Below are positions 1-6,232 of a DNA stretch of 6,352 nt, piece by piece; positions within the stretch are counted from its first letter, which is position 1, and every line of letters begins with the position of its first letter. A model generated the notes under the pieces. It worked only from the letters and a program-made list of their open reading frames with translations. It did not search any database and was not told the DNA's origin. A program made the position numbers and the translations under genes. The stretch is from NCBI GenBank assembly GCA_902491575.1, contig CABUID010000030.1:1-6352 (forward strand), written 5' to 3'. The DNA is from an uncultured Bacillota bacterium. Its GTDB lineage: Bacteria; Bacillota_I; Bacilli_A; RFN20; CAG-631.

Positions 1-930
1 TGTGAAGTTTTGGGCTGGTGTTTCTTCTTCTTGTTCTCCATCCACTACTTTTTCACTGTCTATTCTTTCTCTTATCGATAATTGATGGTCTTCATTGATA
101 GATACATAGAATTTGTCTAATGATTTCGATTTAGTGTGTTCTAAAGAGCCATTGGTAATTTGAGGTAGAGATGTTTGACCTGTAACTTCTTTCCAAAAAC
201 TCTTCATATTGGTTTCATTATAATAACCTTTTATTACAAATCCACCTTCTGGAATAATGAAGTCGTATAATGTCCATGGATAAACCAATTTTCCATTAAC
301 TTCTACTTTTCCTAGTCCTGCTGACCATGGTTGATATTTTGAATGTAATGACCAATATGGTGCTTCAAAAATATCTTTTGTTTCTTGATTATAATAATAA
401 TCATCATGTGGTGCTCCATAGTTTGTACCAAGTCCATATGCCCCATAAACGATATAACCATTGGCATCGACTGCAAAGAAATAAATACCACAATCATTGC
501 CACCACTTGCTAAAGGTGCTGTGCGTCTTTCTTCGATATCTGGATTTTCAGAAATATTATTGGTAATTGGTGCGATAGTTTGATCAATTGCAAAATCTGT
601 CCATACTGTCAAATTTGACTTTGGTTCATCATAATTAAATGTGACATCATAAGTAGTTGTTTCTGGTAAATCGATTCCACTTGATTCGCTTGCGCTCTCA
701 CTTGGTGTTGTTGATTCTTCTACTGATGTTGTATCACTTGGTGTCTCACTTGGCTTTTCGCTTGGTGTTTCACTTGGTTTTTCACTTGGTTTTTCACTTG
801 GTGTTGTAGATGGTTCTGTTGATGGCTCTACACTTGAACTATCTGAATTCTTCTTCTCACATCCTGTTAAAACTAGTGAAAATGCTCCTAGACTTACTAA
901 AAGCATTGATAATAGCTTCTTTGAATTCAT
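1..930 (-). CDS. Secreted lipoprotein with Ser/Pro/Glu repeat linker, 3' end missing (unknown function)
   Basis: The frame is open for 310 codons from the ATG at 930-928 and leaves the window without a stop, so the C-terminus is missing. The N-terminus is a classic lipoprotein signal: MNSKK, a hydrophobic stretch at residues 6-22 and the lipobox LTGC, with C24 as the predicted lipidated cysteine. The mature protein should therefore be anchored outside the cell membrane. Residues about 25-87 form a low-complexity Ser/Thr/Pro/Glu linker containing six consecutive four-residue units of the form [T/K]PS[E/D], probably a flexible spacer. From about residue 92 the protein looks globular, rich in Tyr, Trp, Gly and Asp (GAYGLGTNYGAP at 163-174, DDYYYN at 176-181). 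C147 is the only other cysteine seen. I do not recognise this domain. The start is supported by a GAAAGGAAG ribosome-binding site at 937-945 and the promoter just upstream. It could be a cell-surface binding protein or enzyme, but nothing visible decides this. Confidence 0.88.
   Translation of the reverse strand, partial: MNSKKLLSMLLVSLGAFSLVLTGCEKKNSDSSSVEPSTEPSTTPSEKPSEKPSETPSEKPSETPSDTTSVEESTTPSESASESSGIDLPETTTYDVTFNYDEPKSNLTVWTDFAIDQTIAPITNNISENPDIEERRTAPLASGGNDCGIYFFAVDANGYIVYGAYGLGTNYGAPHDDYYYNQETKDIFEAPYWSLHSKYQPWSAGLGKVEVNGKLVYPWTLYDFIIPEGGFVIKGYYNETNMKSFWKEVTGQTSLPQITNGSLEHTKSKSLDKFYVSINEDHQLSIRERIDSEKVVDGEQEEETPAQNFT
734..805 (-). repeat. Six tandem 12-bp units encoding [T/K]PSE linker
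   Basis: Six contiguous 12-bp units read on the plus strand as TCACTTGGTGTT with small variations (734-745, 746-757, 758-769, 770-781, 782-793, 794-805). A seventh, separated copy lies at 698-709. Because the unit is 12 bp, gain or loss of copies keeps the lipoprotein reading frame and changes only linker length (four residues per unit, about residues 43-66). The two adjacent TCACTTGGTTTT units at 770-793 are identical, which suggests recent duplication. Confidence 0.9.
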
Positions 931-936
931 ATTTTT

Positions 937-945
937 CTTCCTTTC
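937..945 (-). promoter_or_regulatory. Ribosome-binding site of the lipoprotein gene
   Basis: On the minus strand this reads GAAAGGAAG, with an AAAGGA core and six bases (AAAAAT) between it and the ATG at 930-928. It selects this ATG over the internal Met at codon 9, which would remove the charged n-region of the signal peptide. Confidence 0.7.
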
Positions 946-965
946 ATTTTGTAATATCTGATAAT

Positions 966-994
966 ATTATAACTTTTAAAATTTATTTAATCAA
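966..994 (-). promoter_or_regulatory. SigA-type promoter of the lipoprotein gene
   Basis: Minus strand: -35 TTGATT (994-989), a 17-bp spacer and a perfect -10 TATAAT (971-966). Transcription would start near 959, giving a leader of about 30 bases containing the ribosome-binding site. The spacing is ideal and four of six -35 bases match TTGACA. The gene is therefore probably transcribed separately from the peptidase genes upstream of it. Confidence 0.75.
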
Positions 995-1010
995 TATTTA
1001 TATTGAAATT

Positions 1011-1043
1011 AAAAAAAGCAAAAGATTACTCCATTGCTTCTTT
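1011..1043 (-). terminator. Probable intrinsic terminator after the M18 aminopeptidase gene
   Basis: On the minus strand, 31 bases after the aminopeptidase stop, AAGCAA (1039-1034) pairs perfectly with TTGCTT (1021-1016) across a 12-base loop. The flanking A-rich and T-rich bases can extend the stem, and the downstream arm runs into seven consecutive T (1017-1011). The stem is short and AT-rich, so the terminator may be weak, but its position between the end of the peptidase operon and the lipoprotein promoter fits. Confidence 0.55.
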
Positions 1044-1073
1044 CATAAAACAAATAAAATATAGAACTATATA

Positions 1074-2384
1074 CTAATTTTTCTTAATTTGTATTTGATT
1101 ATTTTCATCCATACTTAAATAACATTCATAAAACTCTTTCATTGCTTTCACCATATATTCATTATCGATTGTTCCACTGGTTTCACATGCTGAATGCATC
1201 GCGAGTTGTGCTAAACCGATGTCTACACTTAAAATGGATACATGCGTTGCAGATATATTTCCTAATGTACTTCCTCCTCGCGTTCCACTTTTATTTGTAA
1301 AAGATTGAACAGGAACTTTAACATTATGACAAATCATTTTAAAAATAGAACTGCTTATGGCATCAGAAGTATAAGACTGAGAAGCATTAAATTTTATGAC
1401 AATTCCTTGATTTATAGATACTTTATTCAGTTGATCTGTCAATTCAGGATGATTAGGATGTATCGCATGAGCATTATCAGCAGAAATCATCAAAGATAGG
1501 GCTAATGCTTTATAAAAATCTTCTTTCTTTTGATTCAATGATAAAGAAATTCGGTTTAAAACATCCTCTAAAAAGGTTGAATTTGCTCCTTGTCTTGTCG
1601 TGGAACCCACCTCTTCATTGTCAAAACAACAATAAACGGAGATGTTAGGATTCTTTTCACTTTTAATAAAACCAAGCAATGTTGTATAAGCACATTGCAA
1701 ATCATCTAATTTTGGAGAAGAAATAAATTCATCTTGTTGACCCCAAAAATAACCATCTTGATGATTATATACATATAAGTCATAATTCATGATATCTTTT
1801 TCTTCTATTTTAAGATAATTCGCTAAAATTTGATTAAAACTTTCTTTTTCTTGTCCAATCGTTGGAAACATATCCACAGCCATACTATAAGTAGCATTTT
1901 CATTTGCTTGACGATTAAAATGAATCGGAACAGAAGGTAAAGATAATATGTTTTTGTCAAAATTTACGAATTCACTAACGATTTTGTTTTCTTTTTGTAC
2001 CATTACTCTACCAGCAATCGATAAAGGGCGATCAAACCATGTAGAACAAAGCATACCCCCATAACCTTCTACATTTAATTTATGATATCCATCCACATAA
2101 AAATCTGCAAAAGGTTTAATTTTAAATGAAGGACTATCGGAATGACTTGCAACAATGTGAAAAGAAAAATGGTCTAAATTAGATGGCAGTTTAAAGGCGA
2201 TAATCGATGAATCATTACGTACAACATAATACTTTCCATTTAATTTTAAAGCAAAATCATTTTGCTCTTTTAATTCTTGAAAACCTTCTCGATTTAAAAT
2301 TTTTTTAATCGAAAGAATACTATGAAAAGCAGAAGGTGAATTTTTAATGAATGATAAGAGATTCTTACTAATTGTGTTCATCAT
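1074..2384 (-). CDS. apeB: M18 family aminopeptidase (aspartyl aminopeptidase type)
   Basis: A cytosolic zinc metallo-aminopeptidase that removes single N-terminal residues, with acidic residues typically preferred in the family. At 436 residues it is close to the usual length of about 430. The N-terminal NLLSFIKNSPSAFHSI is typical of M18. The metal-site motifs are all present in order: ASHSD (H81, D83), KLDDLQ (D227), FDNEEVGS (E257, E258), SADNAHAIHPN (D303) and AMHSACE (H397). The family's C-terminal SGTRGGSTLG loop is at 366-375. The gene begins with ATG ATG. The first ATG overlaps the pepF TGA in an ATGA arrangement (2381-2384) and the second as TGATG, so either start implies translational coupling. 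AGGTGC at 2391-2396 is the ribosome-binding site. It would trim oligopeptides produced by PepF. The symbol is the family-level one for bacterial M18 enzymes of this type; substrate preference is inferred. Confidence 0.95.
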   Translation of the reverse strand: MMNTISKNLLSFIKNSPSAFHSILSIKKILNREGFQELKEQNDFALKLNGKYYVVRNDSSIIAFKLPSNLDHFSFHIVASHSDSPSFKIKPFADFYVDGYHKLNVEGYGGMLCSTWFDRPLSIAGRVMVQKENKIVSEFVNFDKNILSLPSVPIHFNRQANENATYSMAVDMFPTIGQEKESFNQILANYLKIEEKDIMNYDLYVYNHQDGYFWGQQDEFISSPKLDDLQCAYTTLLGFIKSEKNPNISVYCCFDNEEVGSTTRQGANSTFLEDVLNRISLSLNQKKEDFYKALALSLMISADNAHAIHPNHPELTDQLNKVSINQGIVIKFNASQSYTSDAISSSIFKMICHNVKVPVQSFTNKSGTRGGSTLGNISATHVSILSVDIGLAQLAMHSACETSGTIDNEYMVKAMKEFYECYLSMDENNQIQIKKN

Positions 2385-4150
2385 TGTTTAGCACCTAGCA
2401 TTTTTTCTAGTTCATTCACTAATTCATCCATTCGACGAACGACAGCCATAAAAGTCTCTTTTGAAGTTAAATCAATACCCGCTTCTTTGGTTTGATCAAT
2501 CGGATATTGACTACCACCAGATTTTAGTAAATTGATATACTTTTCGAAAGCATGTTCTTTACCTTGCTTTACATTTTCATATAAAGCAAAACTAGCTGCA
2601 AAACTTGTAGCATATTGATAGACATAAAATGGTGTATGGAACAAGTGTGGAATATATGCCCAAACATATTGTTTTACTTTCTCTTTTTGAATATTCATTC
2701 CATAGTATTGTTTATAAAGTTTAATCATAATATTCGATAAAACTTCATGATTAATTGGTTGCTCTTTTTCAATTAGATGAGAAACTTCTAATTCATAATG
2801 AGCAAATAGGGTTTGACGATAAAAAGTAGAAGTAATTTCATCAATTTCTTTTTGTAAGAGCATTATTTTTTCATCATGGGTTAAACTACTTGAACTCATT
2901 AAATAATCTAATAGCATATGTTCATTAAAAGTAGAAGCAATTTCAGCTACGAAAATCGTATAGCCTTGTAAATTAGCAGGTTGTGCCTCTTGTGCATACA
3001 AAGAATGAATGGAATGACCAGCTTCATGGGCTACTGTAAATACATCGTCTAAAGTATTCGAATAATTTAATAAAATATAAGGATGTAAATTCGGTTGTGA
3101 AGAAGAGTATGCACCACTTCTTTTACCATCGGATTCATAAACATCAACAAAACCTTCTTTTAATACTTCATGTGCCTTCTCTTGAAAATCTTTAGGGCAA
3201 GAAATAATGGAAGAATAAAATAAATTTTGTGCTTCTTCATAACTATATTTTTTATCAGAATGAGCTAAAGGTAAAAAACGATCGTAAGAATAATAAGACG
3301 GAAGATGTAAGTATTTTTTTCTTAATTGAATATATTTTTTCAAAGATTTATTTTCTTTAGAAGCAACATCCACAAGGGTTTCATAAACAGAGGTAGGAAT
3401 ATTATTTTTAAAAAGATGAGATTGCAAAATAGAATCAAATTTACGCGATTTTACATTCGCCAAATCCATTTGATAGGTAAATTGATAAATTTTAGCAAAA
3501 GTGTTTTTATTTTCTTCATAATAATCAAATATCGCTCTAAATATTTTTTTACGATCATTTGCAGAAGTACTATCTGCTATGAGCGAACGCCAATTTCCTT
3601 GTGTAACCAAAACTTTTTGACCAGAAGATAATCTTATCGTTTTTGCTTTACAATCTGCCATAGCTAAAGCATCATATAAATCACTTCCTGTTTCACTACA
3701 TGAGGAATAATAGGAAAGAATTTGCTCTTTTGAAGCATCTAAAACATGTTCATTCATATGAAATAATTTTTCCATAGAAAAGCGATGTGAGTTGACCTCT
3801 GGATGATGGTCGATAAATTCCATTACTTTTTCATAACCAATCGCTAATATTTCTGGCGATTCAAAAGAGGTGGCTTGTATTAAACGATTAAAGAAAAAAT
3901 AAACTTTTTGGAAAGTAGTTGCCGCTTCAACATCTTTTTTATTTAAGTCACTTTTTAAATGAGCATATTGAAAAACTCGGCATAAAATCTCATCTACTTT
4001 ATCACTTAACAATAAATATTCTACAAAATCCTTTTCATTTTTTAACTTGCCTTGATAAGAAGACAATTGTTCAGGATATTGATTTAAATCATTTAACGAT
4101 GCATTAAATTGTTCTTCATTTTCAAATAAATATTTTAAATTCCATTTCAT
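2381..4150 (-). CDS. pepF: Oligoendopeptidase F (M3B metallopeptidase)
   Basis: A cytosolic zinc endopeptidase that cleaves oligopeptides, part of intracellular peptide recycling and nutrition. With the start chosen here it is 589 residues, near the roughly 600 usual for PepF. The N-terminus MKWNLKYLFENEEQF matches the typical PepF opening. An all-helical N-terminal domain is followed by the M3 catalytic domain. The zinc motif HEAGH is at 375-379 (FTVAHEAGHSIHS), with the third ligand probably E403 in VAEIASTFNEH. The substrate-binding LHPYILLNY region lies at about 355-363, and the late YQYATSFAAS segment is also family-like. An in-frame ATG exists upstream at 4189, but its first codons overlap the -10 box, whereas the ATG at 4150 has AAGGAG eight bases upstream, so 4150 is preferred. 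The gene ends in TGA overlapping the aminopeptidase start. The upstream recombinase gene ends 67 bases away on the same strand without an obvious terminator, so some read-through is possible. Confidence 0.96.
   Translation of the reverse strand: MKWNLKYLFENEEQFNASLNDLNQYPEQLSSYQGKLKNEKDFVEYLLLSDKVDEILCRVFQYAHLKSDLNKKDVEAATTFQKVYFFFNRLIQATSFESPEILAIGYEKVMEFIDHHPEVNSHRFSMEKLFHMNEHVLDASKEQILSYYSSCSETGSDLYDALAMADCKAKTIRLSSGQKVLVTQGNWRSLIADSTSANDRKKIFRAIFDYYEENKNTFAKIYQFTYQMDLANVKSRKFDSILQSHLFKNNIPTSVYETLVDVASKENKSLKKYIQLRKKYLHLPSYYSYDRFLPLAHSDKKYSYEEAQNLFYSSIISCPKDFQEKAHEVLKEGFVDVYESDGKRSGAYSSSQPNLHPYILLNYSNTLDDVFTVAHEAGHSIHSLYAQEAQPANLQGYTIFVAEIASTFNEHMLLDYLMSSSSLTHDEKIMLLQKEIDEITSTFYRQTLFAHYELEVSHLIEKEQPINHEVLSNIMIKLYKQYYGMNIQKEKVKQYVWAYIPHLFHTPFYVYQYATSFAASFALYENVKQGKEHAFEKYINLLKSGGSQYPIDQTKEAGIDLTSKETFMAVVRRMDELVNELEKMLGAKQ
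2391..2396 (-). promoter_or_regulatory. Ribosome-binding site of apeB inside the end of pepF
   Basis: Minus strand AGGTGC lies within the last codons of pepF, six bases before the first ATG at 2384. It supports coupled re-initiation of the aminopeptidase as ribosomes finish PepF. Confidence 0.55.
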
Positions 4151-4158
4151 ATTCAACA

Positions 4159-4164
4159 CTCCTT
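4159..4164 (-). promoter_or_regulatory. Ribosome-binding site deciding the pepF start
   Basis: Minus strand AAGGAG, with eight bases to the ATG at 4150-4148. It is a near-perfect Shine-Dalgarno match and rules in the shorter PepF, which starts MKWNLKYLF. Confidence 0.85.
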
Positions 4165-4180
4165 CTTTCATAATATATTC

Positions 4181-4208
4181 ATTATACACGTTTTTCTTAA
4201 ATAGTTAA
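4181..4208 (-). promoter_or_regulatory. Probable promoter of the pepF-apeB operon
   Basis: Minus strand: perfect -10 TATAAT (4186-4181), a 16-bp spacer and -35-like TTAACT (4208-4203), four of six matches to TTGACA. Transcription would start near 4174, about 24 bases before the pepF ATG, with AAGGAG in the leader. The -35 element lies inside the 18-bp palindrome at 4198-4215, which suggests regulated use. Confidence 0.6.
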
Positions 4209-4215
4209 CTATTTA
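4198..4215. repeat. 18-bp perfect palindrome between recombinase gene and pepF
   Basis: TAAATAGTTAACTATTTA is a perfect self-complementary 18-mer (nine base pairs per half), starting three bases after the recombinase stop codon and covering the -35 region of the pepF promoter. No T tract follows on either strand and any hairpin would be AT-only apart from one G-C pair, so it is a poor terminator. A dimeric repressor or activator site is the more natural reading, but the binding protein is unknown. Confidence 0.6.
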
Positions 4216-4217
4216 TT

Positions 4218-5126
4218 TTATAATTCATTCCGAAAATTAAATTTATTTAAAACTTCTACTTTTCGATTTGCTGTTACTTCTGTATAGATTTGTGTTGTCG
4301 AAATGTTGGTATGACCTAATAATTCTTGTACACTTCGAATATCCGCACCATTACTTAATAAATTAGTAGCAAAGGTATGTCTTAAAAAGTGAGGAGTGGA
4401 TTGAGGATTGATATTCGAAAGTTTTTTATATTTCCGGTAAATATTATCGATTCCATTTATCGATAGCTTATTTCCATATTTATTAATAAATAATATATCA
4501 TGATTGCATTTTCTTTCCTTACGAATAAAAATATATTGATTTAAATTTTGCCAAGTTTTATCACTAGATATATAAATCATTCTTTGTTTTCTTCCTTTCC
4601 CATGAATTAAGATAGTTTTATCTTTTTGAATATCCAAAAGAGTTATTTTGCAAGCTTCTCCAATACGAATTCCTGTTGAAATCAATAAATCAATTAAAGC
4701 TAAATCTCGATAAGATTCAAATTTTTGGTAAGTATTTTTATCATTTAACGCATTATATAAAACTTCAAGTATTTTTTTTATTTCTTCTCGTGTTAGTATT
4801 TTAGGCAATTTTTTTTCTTTTTTAAATTTAATCTTAATTTTATAAAATGGATTTTTATAGTTATGACAATCTTCTAAAAATGAATAATACATTTTTAAAG
4901 TCGTCATTTTTCTTATAATCGTGCTATCCTTTAATTTTTTTTGATTTTGTAGATAATCTAAATATTGATAGATCATTTCTTGATGAAAAAAAAATCTTTT
5001 TTTTCTTTGTATAAAATTAAAATAATCTTCTAAATCTGAATGATAAGCAATGATGCTTTTTTCCGATAAATTCTTTGTCGTTTTCATTATAGATAAAAAT
5101 TCATTATTCCATTTTTTTGTTTTCAT
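4218..5126 (-). CDS. Xer-type tyrosine recombinase/integrase
   Basis: A DNA site-specific recombinase of the phage-integrase/Xer family, 302 residues, the usual size of XerC/XerD. Residues about 8-90 form the SAM-like core-binding domain and about 105-295 the catalytic domain. The full catalytic set is visible: R154 in STGIRIGEAC, K177 in HGKGRK, H246 and R249 in HFLRH, H272 in LLGHTNISTT and the nucleophile Y281 in QIYTEVT, so it should be active. The ATG at 5126 has GGAG seven bases upstream. The gene is more Lys/Ile- and A/T-rich than its neighbours and holds several homopolymer runs. No phage, transposon or cassette genes adjoin it, so it could be the chromosome-dimer resolution enzyme of a lineage or an orphan integrase. 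The sequence alone does not separate XerC, XerD and related single recombinases, so I give no symbol. Confidence 0.93.
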   Translation of the reverse strand: MKTKKWNNEFLSIMKTTKNLSEKSIIAYHSDLEDYFNFIQRKKRFFFHQEMIYQYLDYLQNQKKLKDSTIIRKMTTLKMYYSFLEDCHNYKNPFYKIKIKFKKEKKLPKILTREEIKKILEVLYNALNDKNTYQKFESYRDLALIDLLISTGIRIGEACKITLLDIQKDKTILIHGKGRKQRMIYISSDKTWQNLNQYIFIRKERKCNHDILFINKYGNKLSINGIDNIYRKYKKLSNINPQSTPHFLRHTFATNLLSNGADIRSVQELLGHTNISTTQIYTEVTANRKVEVLNKFNFRNEL

Positions 5127-5133
5127 ATTGTTT

Positions 5134-5140
5134 CTCCCTT
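5134..5140 (-). promoter_or_regulatory. Ribosome-binding site of the recombinase gene
   Basis: Minus strand AAGGGAG with GGAG seven bases before the ATG at 5126-5124. No other in-frame start with such a site is seen. Confidence 0.65.
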
Positions 5141-5156
5141 TTATTAATATTGCTCC

Positions 5157-5165
5157 ATTATAACA
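5157..5165 (-). promoter_or_regulatory. Extended -10 promoter of the recombinase gene
   Basis: Minus strand TGTTATAAT is a TGn extended -10 joined to a perfect TATAAT (5162-5157). Transcription would start about 25 bases before the ATG. No good -35 at 16-18 bp is present, as is common for extended -10 promoters. The 14-bp palindrome at 5172-5185 lies just upstream. Confidence 0.55.
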
Positions 5166-5171
5166 TAATCA

Positions 5172-5185
5172 AAATTGTACAATTT
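5172..5185. repeat. 14-bp perfect palindrome in the divergent promoter region
   Basis: AAATTGTACAATTT is perfectly self-complementary, nine bases upstream of the recombinase -10. It could be an operator acting on one or both divergent genes. A 14-bp palindrome is not rare in DNA this AT-rich, so a functional role is uncertain. Confidence 0.35.
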
Positions 5186-5249
5186 ACTATGAATATAAGA
5201 GTGTAATTAAGAGAATCAATGCTTAAAACTAGAATATATAAAATAAATA

Positions 5250-5258
5250 TGATATATT
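5250..5258 (+). promoter_or_regulatory. Possible extended -10 promoter of the hemolysin III-like gene
   Basis: TGATATATT fits TGn plus TATATT (five of six with TATAAT) and would start transcription near 5265, giving a leader of about 25 bases. A perfect TATAAT at 5268-5273 is also present, but it would start transcription inside the ribosome-binding site. No convincing -35 is seen for either, so the exact promoter is unsettled. Confidence 0.35.
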
Positions 5259-5277
5259 ATATACAAGTATAATTTAA

Positions 5278-5286
5278 AAAGGTGAT
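5278..5286 (+). promoter_or_regulatory. Strong ribosome-binding site of the hemolysin III-like gene
   Basis: AAAGGTGAT is a long match to the 16S 3' end, with the GG seven to eight bases before the ATG at 5290. It fixes the start upstream of the coiled-coil region. The extension is therefore translated and is not an artefact of an upstream start. Confidence 0.8.
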
Positions 5287-5289
5287 ACG

Positions 5290-6156
5290 ATGACTTACAA
5301 AAATCAAAAAAAATTAATTAAAATCAATCAAAAAGTTGATTCTTTACAATATCGAATGGATGCTTTAAAAGCAAAACAAAATGAATTAGAAGAAAATATA
5401 AATAATCAGCACGAAAACTTCACAAAGAAACAGGAAAAAAAGATTTTAAAACTTCAAAAAAATCAAGAAAATAAACAAGAACATTTTCTTAAAAAAAAGG
5501 AAGCAAAACAACTTCATCGTCAAATGAATGAGCCACCAAAATTAACTACTCTAGAAGAAATTGGAAATGCTATCACCCATGGATGTGGCGCTATTTTTGC
5601 AATGATAGCTTTCATTTTATTACTTTTAAAATCAAATACCAATTTAAAAATAATTGCTTCTTTTGTTTATGGTATCAGTATGTTTTTAATGATGTTATCA
5701 AGTTGTTTATATCATTCCTTTAAAAGTGAAAGTACAATTAAAAGAATATTTCGAAGATTTGATTACTCTTCTATCTATTTGTTAATTGGAGGAACATTTG
5801 CTCCTTTTTTCCTTGTAGACTGGGGAAATAAATTAGGAATTATTCTGTTTATCGTCCAATGGATTGCAATCATTGTAGGTATTACTATGGTTTGTATCTT
5901 TGGTCCAGGAAGGTTAAAATGGTTGCATTTTCCTTTGTATTTCATTATTGGTTGGAGCGGAATTATGTTTATTCCAGGATGGATAAAAAACAATCTGGGA
6001 TTACTCTTTTGTATATTAGGTGGTGGAATTGTTTATACATTTGGTATGATTCCCTTTGCAAGGAAAAATACTAAGGCCACTCATTTTATTTGGCATTTCT
6101 TTGTTTTAGTAGGTTCTATTGTCCAATTTTTAGGAATTTATCTATTTGTTTATTAA
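5290..6156 (+). CDS. trhA: Hemolysin III/PAQR family membrane protein (TrhA-like) with N-terminal coiled coil
   Basis: An integral membrane protein of the hemolysin III/PAQR family. The bacterial TrhA members are linked to membrane fluidity homeostasis and the hemolysin name is historical. The PAQR core starts at about residue 87 (TLEEIGNAITHGCGA) and shows about seven membrane segments near residues 98-113, 119-137, 159-177, 182-203, 209-229, 235-257 and 264-287. The putative metal-site residues of the superfamily are all present: S138 and H142 in SSCLYHS, D158 in FDYSSIY, and H265/H269 in HFIWH. The usual bacterial protein is about 200-220 residues; this one is 288. The extra residues 1-86 are Lys/Gln/Glu/Asn-rich and predicted helical, with clean heptads at L9, I12, V16, L19, M23, L26, (Q30), L33 and I37. 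They have no signal peptide and are probably cytoplasmic. The gene is divergent from the recombinase and ends at a strong terminator. Family assignment is firm; the role of the extension is unknown. Confidence 0.93.
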   Translation: MTYKNQKKLIKINQKVDSLQYRMDALKAKQNELEENINNQHENFTKKQEKKILKLQKNQENKQEHFLKKKEAKQLHRQMNEPPKLTTLEEIGNAITHGCGAIFAMIAFILLLLKSNTNLKIIASFVYGISMFLMMLSSCLYHSFKSESTIKRIFRRFDYSSIYLLIGGTFAPFFLVDWGNKLGIILFIVQWIAIIVGITMVCIFGPGRLKWLHFPLYFIIGWSGIMFIPGWIKNNLGLLFCILGGGIVYTFGMIPFARKNTKATHFIWHFFVLVGSIVQFLGIYLFVY

Positions 6157-6185
6157 TTTAAAACAAACTCAAATGACATATATTT

Positions 6186-6229
6186 AAAAAGGAATGACAT
6201 CTATGTTCAATAGGTGACATTCTTTTTTT
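6186..6229. terminator. Strong intrinsic terminator, probably bidirectional
   Basis: Thirty bases after the PAQR stop, GAATG (6192-6196) pairs with CATTC (6218-6222). An A/A mismatch follows, then CATCTAT (6198-6204) pairs with ATAGGTG (6210-6216) with one G-T pair, closing a five-base loop GTTCA. The outer flank extends as five A (6186-6190) against the seven-T tract (6223-6229). On the plus strand it ends the PAQR transcript. On the minus strand the A run becomes five T, just after the stop of the convergent gene at 6233, so it can serve both. Confidence 0.88.
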
Positions 6230-6232
6230 ATT

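Noticed and set aside
810..1064. Open frame on the plus strand opposite the lipoprotein gene start.
   Set aside because: It lies antisense to the signal peptide and promoter of a convincing gene, has no ribosome-binding site and encodes a biased hydrophobic sequence without family features.
4151..4189. Upstream in-frame pepF start at 4189 (MYNEYIMKEG) or the Met seven codons before the chosen start.
   Set aside because: The upstream codons overlap the -10 box and the Shine-Dalgarno site; AAGGAG is placed for the ATG at 4150, and PepF proteins typically begin with MKW-like residues.
4198..4215. Palindrome read as an intrinsic terminator for the recombinase gene.
   Set aside because: No T tract follows on either strand and the folded stem would be almost entirely A-T.
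5224..5251. CTAGAATATATA at 5229-5240 resembles the left part of the Bacillus subtilis dif site as I remember it, close to the recombinase gene.
   Set aside because: The other recombinase-binding arm does not match, and the shared stretch is mostly A/T in an A/T-rich spacer, so coincidence is likely.
5268..5273. Perfect TATAAT immediately before the PAQR gene as its -10 box.
   Set aside because: Transcription would begin at about 5280, cutting into the ribosome-binding site, and there is no -35 at proper distance; the box at 5250-5258 fits better.
5273..6192. Direct repeat TTTAAAAAGG at 5273-5282 and 6183-6192 flanking the PAQR gene, as if a target-site duplication.
   Set aside because: The first copy is part of the ribosome-binding site and the second part of the terminator stem, both functional contexts rich in A and G; no transposase or terminal inverted repeats are present.
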